A DNA stretch of 64,000 nucleotides from NCBI RefSeq assembly GCF_018332455.1, contig NZ_BOPZ01000001.1, positions 124,001-188,000 on the forward strand, in the 5' to 3' direction. Shown in pieces: positions 33,199 through 41,780 of this stretch. The position numbers and the translations under genes were made by a program. Below the pieces are notes generated by a model. That model made no database searches. It was given only the letters and a program-made list of their open reading frames with translations, and was not told where the DNA came from. This DNA is from Clostridium polyendosporum. GTDB lineage: Bacteria; Bacillota; Clostridia; Clostridiales; Clostridiaceae. Every line of letters starts with the position of its first letter. The first letter of the stretch is position 1.

Positions 33199-33282
33199 TA
33201 TAGATAAATGACTTCGCAACTGAATTGATTTGCTGTCATTTTACGAAGTTAAATCTGACTAAAGCTCAGCACGGGCGATGCT
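33199..33282 (-). repeat. Dispersed MITE-like repeat, truncated copy C (reverse orientation)
   Basis: Read on the minus strand it gives GCATCGCCC, then CAGATTTAACTTCGTAAAAT, GACAGCAAAT and finally the right-end block GAAGTCATTTATCTATA. The order matches copies A and B, but the left end is missing. It abuts the 3' end of the ABC-F gene. Confidence 0.6.
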
Positions 33283-33291
33283 TAGTTAATT

Positions 33292-35211
33292 TTACTGAGC
33301 TAAATCTTCCCATTCCATATAAAGAGAATCTATTTTTTCCTGAAGGAAAGTTATTTCCTTATTTACTCGTTCACTTTCTTGAGGGTTCGAATAAATATCT
33401 TCAAGACAGAGCATTTCTTGAAGTTTTATAAGTTCTTCCTCTTTGGTGCTTATTTCCTTCTCTATGTTTTTAAGCCTTTGAGCAGCTTCTTTTAAAGATT
33501 TTTCAGCTTCTCTTTTTTTTCTTTTTTCTTCTTTAAGTTGGGTTTTAGTTTTTCCAGCTTGTTCTTCTTCTAAACCTTCATATCTATTCGGATTTCTTTT
33601 TTTCTCAGTATAGTAGCTATAGTTTCCTAGATATTGCTTAACGCCGTTCTCTTCTAGTTCATATATTTTATCTATAACTTTGTTTAAGAAGTATCTATCG
33701 TGAGAAATTACTATTAGTGTGCCATCATAGCTTAATATGGCTTCTTCAAGTGCTTCTCTAGACATTATATCCAAATGGTTTGTAGGTTCGTCAAGAAGAA
33801 GAAAATTGGATTTTGAGAGCATAAGCTTTAATAGATTGATTCTGCATTTTTCTCCACCACTTAAAAGAGAGATCTTTTTAAAAACTTCATCTCCATTAAA
33901 AAGGAAAGATGCTAAAGTTGTTCTTATGTCGGTGGTAGTCATCTTAGGGAATTGATCCCATATCTCGTCTAAAATAGTATTTTCTAGATTTAGATTTGAT
34001 TGCTCTTGATCATAATATCCTAGAAATACGTTTCTTCCTAGTACAACTGAACCACTATCTTGTTGTATTTGATTTAGTATAATTTTAAAAAGAGTAGTCT
34101 TCCCTCTTCCATTTTCTCCAATAAGAGCAACCTTATTCCCTCTTTTAAGGTCAAAATTTACGTCTTTAAACAGTATCTTATCTCCGTATGCCTTAGAAAG
34201 ATTTTCTATATGAATTACATCATTACCACTTTTTATTTGAGTTTCAAACTTTATTTTTGAAGCTCCTTTATCTCTATCAGGTGTATCAATTTTCTCCATC
34301 TTAGCAAGGACTTTTTCCCTGCTTTCAGCAGCCTTTATACTTTTTTCTCTGTTAAATGAACGGAAACGTTCAATTATTTCCTCTTGACGCTTAATCTCCG
34401 CCTGTTGAAGATTATATGCCTTCAATTGAGCTTCATAACTTTTTTGTCGTAGCTCAAGAAATTTTGTGTATGGTGCATTATAACAGTTAATATGACCGTT
34501 TATGAGTTCAAAGGTGTGAGTGGTTATACTGTCTAAGAAAAATCTATCATGAGATATTACAAGTACAGTACCTTTATAGCTTTTTAAGTATTCTTCTAAC
34601 CATTCGATTGCTTCTAGATCAAGATGGTTCGTAGGCTCGTCTAGTAGTAGTATGTCAGGTTTTATAAGTAATAGCTTACAAAGAGCAACTCTTGTTTTTT
34701 GCCCACCACTAAGTACTTTTATTTCCTTATAAAAATCCTCTTCAGTAAATCCTAGTCCTTTTAACACTCTGGATATTTCGCCTCTAAAGGTATATCCCCC
34801 TCTGTTCTCATAAAGTTCTTGACTAGTAGTATAATCTTTTATTAATTTATTATGGTAATCTTCCTTAGCGTGATCGTAAGGTTCATTCATTTTTATTTCA
34901 AGGTCTTTAATCTTATTTTCAAGTCTTAAAATATCCTCAAAAACATTAAGTAATTCATCATAAATTGTCTTACAACTTTCTAAAGCAAGATGTTGAGAAA
35001 GATATCCTATGGTTTTGTTTTTATCAATAAACAAATCACCATTATCTTGGGAAAGTTCCCTTGTTAAGATCCTAAACAGTGTAGATTTACCTTCTCCATT
35101 TGCACCAATAAGACCTACTTTTTCTCCTTCATTTATATTAAAAGTCACATTTTTTAAAACTTCATCTATTCCAAAGCTTTTCTTAACATCCTTACAGCCA
35201 ATGACAATCAT
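33292..35211 (-). CDS. ABC-F family ATPase (ribosome-associated or antibiotic-resistance type)
   Basis: 639 residues with two ABC domains and no membrane segments. P-loops are GANGEGKST and GENGRGKTT; signature motifs are LSGGQKTRVALCKLL and LSGGEKCRINLLKLM; Walker B ends are LLLDEPTNHLDLEAIEWLE and LLLDEPTNHLDIMSREALE. A helical linker (about 240-310) and a Lys/Glu-rich C-terminal coiled coil (about 545-639) complete the form. ABC-F proteins act on the ribosomal E site. Whether this is a housekeeping translation factor (YdiF/Uup-like) or a resistance protein cannot be told from motifs. Single gene on the minus strand. Confidence 0.9.
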   Translation of the reverse strand: MIVIGCKDVKKSFGIDEVLKNVTFNINEGEKVGLIGANGEGKSTLFRILTRELSQDNGDLFIDKNKTIGYLSQHLALESCKTIYDELLNVFEDILRLENKIKDLEIKMNEPYDHAKEDYHNKLIKDYTTSQELYENRGGYTFRGEISRVLKGLGFTEEDFYKEIKVLSGGQKTRVALCKLLLIKPDILLLDEPTNHLDLEAIEWLEEYLKSYKGTVLVISHDRFFLDSITTHTFELINGHINCYNAPYTKFLELRQKSYEAQLKAYNLQQAEIKRQEEIIERFRSFNREKSIKAAESREKVLAKMEKIDTPDRDKGASKIKFETQIKSGNDVIHIENLSKAYGDKILFKDVNFDLKRGNKVALIGENGRGKTTLFKIILNQIQQDSGSVVLGRNVFLGYYDQEQSNLNLENTILDEIWDQFPKMTTTDIRTTLASFLFNGDEVFKKISLLSGGEKCRINLLKLMLSKSNFLLLDEPTNHLDIMSREALEEAILSYDGTLIVISHDRYFLNKVIDKIYELEENGVKQYLGNYSYYTEKKRNPNRYEGLEEEQAGKTKTQLKEEKRKKREAEKSLKEAAQRLKNIEKEISTKEEELIKLQEMLCLEDIYSNPQESERVNKEITFLQEKIDSLYMEWEDLAQ

Positions 35212-35379
35212 TTCTAAAACTCCTTTATTTCTTAATTTGACTATTACTTATTATACTATCTCACAGACCGCATGACAATTAAAGCAAATATTTTACATAA
35301 AGGTAATGGATAGTATATTTTAAATGATGTACTACAATAATATTGCAATATATTTCTGGAAATATTTATAAAATTCCCT

Positions 35380-35408
35380 TTAGTGTATTATATTTTTTAC
35401 GGTATAAT
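35380..35408 (+). promoter_or_regulatory. Candidate promoter of the efflux operon
   Basis: TATAAT at 35403-35408 with a poor -35 (TTAGTG, 35380-35385) at 17 bases. The strong -10 with weak -35 suggests an activator or low basal expression. Confidence 0.35.
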
Positions 35409-35461
35409 AAATTTAATATAGTTAACTAATATACTACATAGGAAAGGATGTGACCCTAAAA

Positions 35462-36805
35462 ATGAGTAGGGGAAAAAAGATAGCATTAGTTACTGGAGTT
35501 TTTGTTGTTATAATAGCAGGATTATCGTTAACCACGTTTTTAAAGAAAAATCCTAAGGTTATTACTGTAAAAACGTCAGTGGCGCAAAAAGGAGGTATTA
35601 AGTCATACTTAAATACTACTGGAATCATTAAATCAAAAAATATTAAGGACTATTATGGTTCACAACTTAAAGTCTCCAAAGTGAAAGTAAAGGTTGGAGA
35701 TAGTGTTAAAAAAGGCGATGTTCTTGTAACTTTTGATAACTCAGATCTTCAAAGTGCAGTACAGCAGGCTCAATTACAGTATGATAATGCAGTGCTTAGC
35801 AGAGATGATTTATTAAATCAGAAGAACAATATTCAGGATACAATTGCGTCTTTAGATAATCAGATAAAAGATTTGCAAAATAAGATAAAGACAACACAAA
35901 ATACAGTGCAAAATGAAACCATTCTTACAAAATATGAAACAGACCTTGAAAAAGCTAAGGTAAAAATTGCATCTTTAGACAGTCAGATAAAAGATTTGCA
36001 AAATATAATAAAAATAACACAAAATACACTACAAAATGAAAATATTCTTACAAAATATCAGACAGAACTTGAAAAAGCGAAGGCAAAAAGAGAAAATCTT
36101 CAACCTATATCTAATGATAAAGTTAAACAATCTGATAATGCAGTATCTCTTGCAAAGCTAAGCCTTGATAATGCAAAATTAAAAGCATCATCAGGTGGAA
36201 GCATAGTTGCTGATTTCGATGGTGTAATAACAGCAGTTAATGTTTCTGAAGGTGGAGTAGCAAATCCTTCAATACCTGTGGTTGAACTTAAAGATCTTGG
36301 TTCTTTAAAGGTTGTAGTATCTCTTAGTAAATCAGATGTTGAAAGAGTAAAGCTTGATCAATCTGCTGTGGTTAAGGCTGGGGGAAAGAGCTACAATGGA
36401 AAAGTATCCTTCTTAAGTCCAGCAGGAAAAAAAAGTGGATTGCCAGCAGCAGCAGCAGGTGCTTCTTCAGATGTTACATTAGATGCTGATATTGATTTAT
36501 TAGAGATTGGAGATACTTTAAAAGTAGAATTTGATGCTGATATAGATATACTTCTAGGAGAAAAGAATGGAGTTGTAAATGTTCCTACAGAAGCATTAAA
36601 ATCAGCTAAGGGTGGCAAAACACTAGTATATATTGTTGACTCAAATGGAAAAGTAACAGAAAAAGAAGTAAAAGTTGGACTTCAATCAGATTTAAATGCT
36701 GAAATTCTAAGTGGAGTAAATGAAGGAGAAAAAGTAATATTAAATCCAAATACTTCAATAGAAAATGGAATAATTGTTAAAGAAAGTGGTGAAGGTGAGA
36801 AATAG
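35462..36805 (+). CDS. Efflux transporter periplasmic-adaptor-like subunit (HlyD/MacA/YknX family)
   Basis: 447 residues. A membrane anchor (IALVTGVFVVIIAGLSLTTFL) is followed by a lipoyl-like half (KVKVGDSVKKGDVLVTFDNSDLQ), a long coiled coil (about 95-225), the second lipoyl half (ADFDGVITAVNVSEGG) and beta-barrel and MP domains ending VGLQSDLNAEILSGVNEGEKVI. The coiled coil contains an exact in-frame 41-residue duplication. The SD is AAGGATGTGA, a near match to the extended anti-SD, fitting the ATG at 35462 rather than the GTG at 35450. It forms an operon with the ATPase and permease. Substrate unknown (peptide or drug). Confidence 0.87.
   Translation: MSRGKKIALVTGVFVVIIAGLSLTTFLKKNPKVITVKTSVAQKGGIKSYLNTTGIIKSKNIKDYYGSQLKVSKVKVKVGDSVKKGDVLVTFDNSDLQSAVQQAQLQYDNAVLSRDDLLNQKNNIQDTIASLDNQIKDLQNKIKTTQNTVQNETILTKYETDLEKAKVKIASLDSQIKDLQNIIKITQNTLQNENILTKYQTELEKAKAKRENLQPISNDKVKQSDNAVSLAKLSLDNAKLKASSGGSIVADFDGVITAVNVSEGGVANPSIPVVELKDLGSLKVVVSLSKSDVERVKLDQSAVVKAGGKSYNGKVSFLSPAGKKSGLPAAAAGASSDVTLDADIDLLEIGDTLKVEFDADIDILLGEKNGVVNVPTEALKSAKGGKTLVYIVDSNGKVTEKEVKVGLQSDLNAEILSGVNEGEKVILNPNTSIENGIIVKESGEGEK
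35843..36088 (+). repeat. In-frame tandem duplication, 2 x 123 bp, in the adaptor coiled coil
   Basis: 35843-35965 and 35966-36088 encode 41-residue units that differ at about nine residues (for example DNQIKDLQNKIKTTQNT against DSQIKDLQNIIKITQNT). Divergence indicates an older event than the 48-bp repeat at 31544. It lengthens the hairpin by one unit. Confidence 0.85.
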
Positions 36806-37525
36806 ATGATTGAAATTATAGATGTCTTTAAAACCTATAGAACTGGTCATATAACCTATACCGCTTTAAAGGGTGTTAATTTAAGTGTTCAAAAAGGTGA
36901 ATTTACAGCTATAATGGGACCTTCTGGGTCAGGAAAGAGTACCTTAATGAATATTTTAGGATGCTTAGATAGATTAGATAAAGGCAAATATATTCTAAAT
37001 GAAAAAGATGTATCTAATATGAGCGAAAATGAACTTGCAAGAGTTAGAAATAAGGAAATAGGTTTTGTATTTCAAAACTTTAATTTACTTCCAAGAATGT
37101 CTATACTTGAAAATGTAGAACTTCCTATGATATATGCAGGTATACCTTATAAGGAAAGAAGAGAAAAATCATTGATAGCTTTAGAAAAGGTAGGACTTAC
37201 AAATTGGATAAAGCATAAACCTAATGAGATTTCAGGTGGTCAGAAGCAGAGAGTAGCAATTGCTAGAGCGATAGTAAATAGTCCATCTGTTATAATGGCA
37301 GACGAGCCTACAGGGAACTTAGACTCAAAGGTTAGTGAAGATGTGATGGGGATTTTTCAAGAACTTAATAATGATGGAGCTACAATAATTATGGTAACTC
37401 ATGAGCCAGATATAGCTCAGTACACAAAAAGGCTTGTAAAGGTTAAGGATGGACTAATTATATCAGATGAAATAGTTAAAAACAGAAAAATATTAACGAA
37501 AAAAAGAGATGAAGAATTAGCATAG
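36806..37525 (+). CDS. ABC transporter ATP-binding protein (MacB/LolD/YknY type)
   Basis: 239 residues. P-loop GPSGSGKSTLMNILG, signature ISGGQKQRVAIARAI, Walker B VIMADEPTGNLDSK and switch His in MVTHEPD. The ATG follows the adaptor stop codon directly, and the SD (GGTGAG) lies within the adaptor gene. It energises the permease encoded next. A Lys/Arg-rich tail of about 15 residues is extra. Confidence 0.93.
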   Translation: MIEIIDVFKTYRTGHITYTALKGVNLSVQKGEFTAIMGPSGSGKSTLMNILGCLDRLDKGKYILNEKDVSNMSENELARVRNKEIGFVFQNFNLLPRMSILENVELPMIYAGIPYKERREKSLIALEKVGLTNWIKHKPNEISGGQKQRVAIARAIVNSPSVIMADEPTGNLDSKVSEDVMGIFQELNNDGATIIMVTHEPDIAQYTKRLVKVKDGLIISDEIVKNRKILTKKRDEELA

Positions 37526-37537
37526 GAGGGGAACTAA

Positions 37538-38746
37538 ATGCAGTTTTTTGAAAACTTTAAGATGTCCATTGATAGTATAAAGTCAAATAAACTTCGATCT
37601 TTCTTAACTATGCTTGGTATTATTATAGGAATAAGTTCTGTTATAACAATATTAGCTTTAGGTACAGGAGGGAAGGAAAGTATAACAGGAGAATTTGAAA
37701 AAATAGGGTCATCTACTGCTGAATTAAAGATAAACCCTCAAAGTGCTACAAAATCAGATTATTTTACATTAAGTGATGTTAAGGCAATAAAAGATAAAAG
37801 TTCATCAGTAAAATATGCTTCTCCATCTCTTCAAAAGCAGGGAATAGCTAAGAATGATAATAAAAATAAGAGGGCTGTAATAAGTGGAGGAAATACTGAT
37901 ATAAATTATATTCAAAATAATGAATTTCTCTATGGAAGATTCTTTAATGATAAGGAAGTTGAAGAAGCAAAAAATGTTGGGGTTATAGATGAATTTACTG
38001 CAGAATATTTTTTTGGTTATAAGGACGCTGTAGGAGAAAGTCTTCTAATAGGAAGGAATACAACACCTAAAAAGATAACAATTATAGGAATCACAAAGAC
38101 AAGTAGGTTCATGGCTGATGTTCGTAGAGATCAAGTACCAGCTATAATAACAATACCTGTTACATCTTTGAATAATCTTTATGATGGAGATGGAACTATA
38201 GATAATATTTATGTATTGGCAGAATCCAAGGATAAGGTAGAAGATGCTGCTTCAGAAGCAGTAAATATAATAGAAACAAGGCATAACAATAAGGGCAAAG
38301 AGTTATATTATGCAGAGCAATTAATGAAACAAATTGATGAAATAAATAAAGTTTTAGATATATTTACTTCCTTTATTAGTGCAGTGGCAGCAATATCATT
38401 GTTAGTCGGCGGAATAGGTGTTATGAATATAATGCTTGTTTCTGTTACCGAAAGAACAAGGGAAATTGGTATAAGAAAGGCTATAGGTGCAACTACTAGT
38501 TCAATATTAATACAGTTTCTTATGGAGTCTGTAATTATATCTCTAATAGGTGGGTTTATAGGACTAATAATAGGAGTATTAGGAGCTTTTGGGTTAGGAA
38601 GTTTTGCGGGAGTAACTCCTGTACTTTCAATGAAACATATAATCCTTGTAATACTTTTCTCTAGTAGTGTGGGTATATTCTTTGGTATATACCCTGCAAG
38701 AAAGGCAGCAAAGTTAAATCCTATTGATGCACTTAGATATGAATAA
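37538..38746 (+). CDS. ABC transporter permease (MacB/FtsX type)
   Basis: 402 residues. Membrane helix 1 lies near 17-42 (KLRSFLTMLGIIIGISSVITIL), followed by a large extracytoplasmic MacB-type domain and three C-terminal helices (FTSFISAVAAISLLVGGIGVMNIMLVSV, IISLIGGFIGLIIGVLGAFG and IILVILFSSSVGIFFGIYPA). The cytoplasmic coupling loop is TERTREIGIRKAIGAT. With the two upstream genes it makes a YknXYZ-like exporter. TAGGAGGGG precedes the ATG; a terminator follows. Confidence 0.93.
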   Translation: MQFFENFKMSIDSIKSNKLRSFLTMLGIIIGISSVITILALGTGGKESITGEFEKIGSSTAELKINPQSATKSDYFTLSDVKAIKDKSSSVKYASPSLQKQGIAKNDNKNKRAVISGGNTDINYIQNNEFLYGRFFNDKEVEEAKNVGVIDEFTAEYFFGYKDAVGESLLIGRNTTPKKITIIGITKTSRFMADVRRDQVPAIITIPVTSLNNLYDGDGTIDNIYVLAESKDKVEDAASEAVNIIETRHNNKGKELYYAEQLMKQIDEINKVLDIFTSFISAVAAISLLVGGIGVMNIMLVSVTERTREIGIRKAIGATTSSILIQFLMESVIISLIGGFIGLIIGVLGAFGLGSFAGVTPVLSMKHIILVILFSSSVGIFFGIYPARKAAKLNPIDALRYE

Positions 38747-38765
38747 AATGTAGCTTACTTAAGGT

Positions 38766-38792
38766 AAAAAGATGGCATAAGCCATCTTTTTT
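38766..38792 (+). terminator. Rho-independent terminator after the efflux operon
   Basis: AAAAAGATGGC (38766-38776) pairs with GCCATCTTTTT around ATAA, ending in T6. Confidence 0.9.
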
Positions 38793-38814
38793 AATGCCTA
38801 TAACATTTTATTTT

Positions 38815-38846
38815 CTATTATTTCACAAAGTGAAATCTGACAATAG
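38815..38846 (-). repeat. Core fragment H of the dispersed repeat family
   Basis: On the minus strand it reads CTATTGTCAGATTTCACTTT then GTGAAATAATAG, close to the core of copies A and B (CCAGATTTCACTTC then GTGAAAT). No terminal inverted repeats are present. It lies between convergent genes. Confidence 0.45.
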
Positions 38847-38869
38847 ATTATTCAATTTTGTTACTATTA

Positions 38870-39523
38870 TTATCGTATTCCATCTTGTATAAGTACAGAT
38901 TGAATACTAGGAGTTCCTCCTACAATCCCTATAGCATAAATTGTATAAAATTTATTTGGTCTTAGATTTACATCGGGAATCCGTAAAGTCAAGGCACTTA
39001 CACCTGATGGGGCTAAGTCAAAGGTATAAATTCCAGGGGATAAGGGATAATACCCTGTGATTTCTTTGTATTCAACCATTTTAAATAATTTGTTTGTGCC
39101 TATAGATAAGTCAAGCAATGGTGCATTTGTTGAAAGAGAAATAAATCTTAAAAAGGATATATTGGGATTTACAGCTCCACTAGCATCTTTTATTACCAAG
39201 AGATCTAAATTTGCTGGAAGATTAACAGCAGCTACTGTAAAAATACTATTAGGAGCAACCTCTAGAGTTTTTGTTATAACTAGATTTTCTTTAGTGCCGG
39301 TTGGAAATATTTCAATTTTATATTCCCCAGGAGAAACTTCAATATAGTTTGTGAATTTTGAAAAAGCAAGATCTTTAGCTATAAGGTTACCATTAGCATA
39401 AACATCTACTGATGGTGCTGTTGGTGATGCATGAAATAATCTGATTAGACTTTTAAGGTTTGGCATAGCATTTCTAAAGGTGTTTATGTTTCTATAACTA
39501 TAATAGTCATTATCCCAGTACAT
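38870..39523 (-). CDS. DUF4397 domain protein
   Basis: 217 residues containing two related beta-sandwich segments: about 27-115 (SLIRLFHASPTAPSVDVYANGNLIAKDLAFSKFTNY) and about 120-215 (FLRFISLSTNAPLLDLSIG). The HASP-AP-VDVY pattern is typical of DUF4397. No signal peptide is seen. It follows a 144-residue partner after 21 bases, under a possible SigE-type promoter, so a spore-surface role is plausible but not shown. AAAGGAG precedes the ATG. Confidence 0.8.
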   Translation of the reverse strand: MYWDNDYYSYRNINTFRNAMPNLKSLIRLFHASPTAPSVDVYANGNLIAKDLAFSKFTNYIEVSPGEYKIEIFPTGTKENLVITKTLEVAPNSIFTVAAVNLPANLDLLVIKDASGAVNPNISFLRFISLSTNAPLLDLSIGTNKLFKMVEYKEITGYYPLSPGIYTFDLAPSGVSALTLRIPDVNLRPNKFYTIYAIGIVGGTPSIQSVLIQDGIR

Positions 39524-39544
39524 ATAAAGTGACTCCTTTATTAA

Positions 39545-39979
39545 TTAATATCTTAACGTAATAGATATGATTTTTCTTATTATTTTTTTAGTCATAGAAT
39601 ATGGGATTTTATATACTCCAAATATTTTAAATACAGTTGGATGTTCTTTTTCGATTCTAGATACGATCATATCTACTCTTTCTTTATCAAATCTCTCATT
39701 CTCTGAATCTAAGTCTGAGTCCAAATCCTCAAATATGTTCATTGAGGTCATCATTTCGTCCATTGGTGGGCTAAAAAGAGCATTCATCCAGTAAAATTGG
39801 GGAGGAGTTGTTCTAGCGTAAAAGTCATCCATAACATTAAAAGGCATATAATCTACTGGTGGCGTATTGTAGAAATACGGACAAAAGTCGTTTGGATTAG
39901 GGTTTTCAAAGGAAAACGGCTCAAATCCTAAGTCAGAAGATTCTATATTATCCTCTCGATATTTCTTGTCTGAATACAT
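39545..39979 (-). CDS. Hypothetical protein co-transcribed with the DUF4397 gene
   Basis: 144 residues. The N-terminal two-thirds is acidic and rich in Pro, Phe, Tyr and Asn (FEPFSFENPNPNDFCPYFY, TPPVDYMPFNVMDDF, SPPMDEMM). The C-terminal part is a helical basic segment (RVDMIVSRIEKEHPTVFKIF then MTKKIIRKIISITLRY). I do not recognise the family. GGAGG precedes the ATG. Composition and the upstream motif hint at a spore-associated protein. Confidence 0.55.
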   Translation of the reverse strand: MYSDKKYREDNIESSDLGFEPFSFENPNPNDFCPYFYNTPPVDYMPFNVMDDFYARTTPPQFYWMNALFSPPMDEMMTSMNIFEDLDSDLDSENERFDKERVDMIVSRIEKEHPTVFKIFGVYKIPYSMTKKIIRKIISITLRY

Positions 39980-40017
39980 TGGTATACCTCCAAAATCACA
40001 CTATTTATACTTATAAC

Positions 40018-40042
40018 TATGATAAAGATAATGATAATATTC
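40018..40042 (-). promoter_or_regulatory. Candidate SigE-type promoter of the 144-aa/DUF4397 pair
   Basis: On the minus strand GAATATT (40036-40042), 14 bases and CATAGTTAT (CATA at 40018-40021) resemble the SigE pattern ATATT-N14-CATANNNT. It stands about 40 bases before the start codon. No good sigma-A promoter was seen instead. Confidence 0.4.
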
Positions 40043-40051
40043 AACCTTAAG

Positions 40052-40107
40052 TATAGATAAGCGACTTCATAACTAAATTGATTGAGGATTTAAGTTGTTT
40101 ATCTTTA
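40052..40107. repeat. Dispersed repeat, 56-bp end-to-end deletion derivative D
   Basis: The first half (TATAGATAAGCGACTTCATA) is the right end of the family in reverse. The second half, read on the minus strand (TAAAGATAAACAACTTAAAT, then CCTCAATCAATT), matches the left end of copy B. The internal hairpin is absent. Both ends are kept, as expected for a MITE internal deletion. Confidence 0.65.
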
Positions 40108-40274
40108 ATCAAGTTAAGTACTTAATAATCAAAAAATAGTTAGAATTTAATATTTTATATTAAATTGAAAATTTAGCTATGAGTTGATTTTAAACTTCAT
40201 ATAAATGTAGCTTAGAAATCCTATATAAATAATAATGCTTCATGGACAATTAAAAAGATAGTGAATAGAATATA

Positions 40275-41591
40275 GTGGAGGTAGTTGATATGGATGAAAG
40301 GAAAGAAATGAATTTCAGAGAGTTGTTTTACGGAATTGATAACTTTATACCGACAAAGTTTGGAAAGAAAGTTACAGGTATTAATTTTGATAATGCAGCC
40401 ACAACTCCACCACTTAAAAGTGTCGTAAGTTGTGTAGATAGCTTTTTACCATGGTATGGTTCCATAGGAAGAGGTAAAGGTTATAAGTCTACTGTTAGTA
40501 CTAAAGTTTATAATGAAGGAAGGGCGGAAATTTTAAAGTTTTTTAATCTTAAAAGAAGAAAAGATTATACAGTAGTGTTTGTTAAAAATGCAACAGAAGG
40601 ATTGAACCTTTTAGCTAGTGTTTTAGTAGATAGCAAGGATGATGTAGTAATAACCTCAAGAATGGAACATCACTCTAATGATTTACCATGGAGAGCTATT
40701 TGTAGGGTAGAATATATAGAGGTAGATAGATGGGGAAGGCTTAAGCTTAAGGAACTGGAGGAAAAACTTTATAAAAATAGAGGTAAAGTAAAATTTGTTT
40801 CTATTACAGGAGCTTCAAACGTTACAGGATATGTGAATGATATCCATAGAATTAGTTATTTAGCTCACAAATATGGTGCAAAGATTATTGTGGATGGAGC
40901 ACAGCTAGTACCTCATAACAAAGTTAATATGTGCGGATATCAAGGAAATGATTGTATTGATTTTTTAGTATTTTCTGCTCATAAAATGTATGCCCCCTAT
41001 GGAGTTGGTGCTGTAGTTGGTTTAAGGGAATATTTTGAAAATAATGGACCTTTTATGCTAGGGGGAGGCACTGTAGATGCTGTTATGGATGATGATGTAT
41101 ATTGGGCAGAAGCTCCAGAAAAAGATGAAGGAGGTACACCTAACGTATTAGGCGTACTCGCTCTTATTACAGCGATAAAAGAAATAAATAAAATTGGATA
41201 TAACAGCATAGAGAAACATGAGAGGATGTTAAGCGATTATTTGATTGAAGGTTTAGAAAGTATACCTAAAGTTATTATGTATGGTGATAATCGCGATAGA
41301 ACTAGGCTTGGTATTGTTGTATTAAATGTAGAAGGGATCTATCATGAAGATTTAGCACAAATGCTTTCAGACTATAGAGGAATATCTGTACGAAATGGAT
41401 GCTTCTGTGCTCAACCTTATGCTAAAAGGCTTTTAAATATAAGTGAGAGAGACGCTCTGAAATATGTTCTAAATCCTAAAGAACCTAAGCCTGGAATGGT
41501 AAGAGTTAGCTTTGGATTATATAATACAATTTATGAAGTGAATGAATTTTTGAATGTTATGGAATATATAATAATGAAATATAAAAAATAA
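40275..41591 (+). CDS. Class V aminotransferase, cysteine desulfurase-like
   Basis: A 438-residue PLP enzyme of fold type I. Visible blocks are NFDNAATTPP (N-terminal substrate loop), TSRMEHHSNDLPWR, VDGAQLVPH (PLP-ring Asp), VFSAHKMYAPYG with Schiff-base Lys237, and RNGCFCAQPYAKRLL with Cys376 and Cys378 in the loop that carries the catalytic Cys of cysteine desulfurases. It could mobilise sulfur from cysteine (SufS/CsdA-like), but no Fe-S assembly genes are adjacent and related members use other substrates. GGAGG precedes the ATG. It ends at a terminator hairpin. Confidence 0.85.
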   Translation: MEVVDMDERKEMNFRELFYGIDNFIPTKFGKKVTGINFDNAATTPPLKSVVSCVDSFLPWYGSIGRGKGYKSTVSTKVYNEGRAEILKFFNLKRRKDYTVVFVKNATEGLNLLASVLVDSKDDVVITSRMEHHSNDLPWRAICRVEYIEVDRWGRLKLKELEEKLYKNRGKVKFVSITGASNVTGYVNDIHRISYLAHKYGAKIIVDGAQLVPHNKVNMCGYQGNDCIDFLVFSAHKMYAPYGVGAVVGLREYFENNGPFMLGGGTVDAVMDDDVYWAEAPEKDEGGTPNVLGVLALITAIKEINKIGYNSIEKHERMLSDYLIEGLESIPKVIMYGDNRDRTRLGIVVLNVEGIYHEDLAQMLSDYRGISVRNGCFCAQPYAKRLLNISERDALKYVLNPKEPKPGMVRVSFGLYNTIYEVNEFLNVMEYIIMKYKK

Positions 41592-41614
41592 GGTGCAGCA
41601 AAAGACTGCACCTT
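41590..41614. terminator. Terminator hairpin overlapping the aminotransferase stop codon
   Basis: AAGGTGCAG (41590-41598) and CTGCACCTT (41606-41614) form a perfect 9-bp stem with a 7-base loop. The downstream tract (AAAATTTATTT) is only moderately T-rich. Confidence 0.7.
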
Positions 41615-41780
41615 AAAATTTATTTAGGTTATTTAAAACATACTAAATGTACGTTATATGCTGAAGTGTGATATACTATACTTTGTGCTATATAATGGAA
41701 TATCAGGAATATGAAGTTTTTATAAAGAAAAAGAGCATACTTTTTATTTGTTAGTTATAAAATATTTTATATTTATTTAG

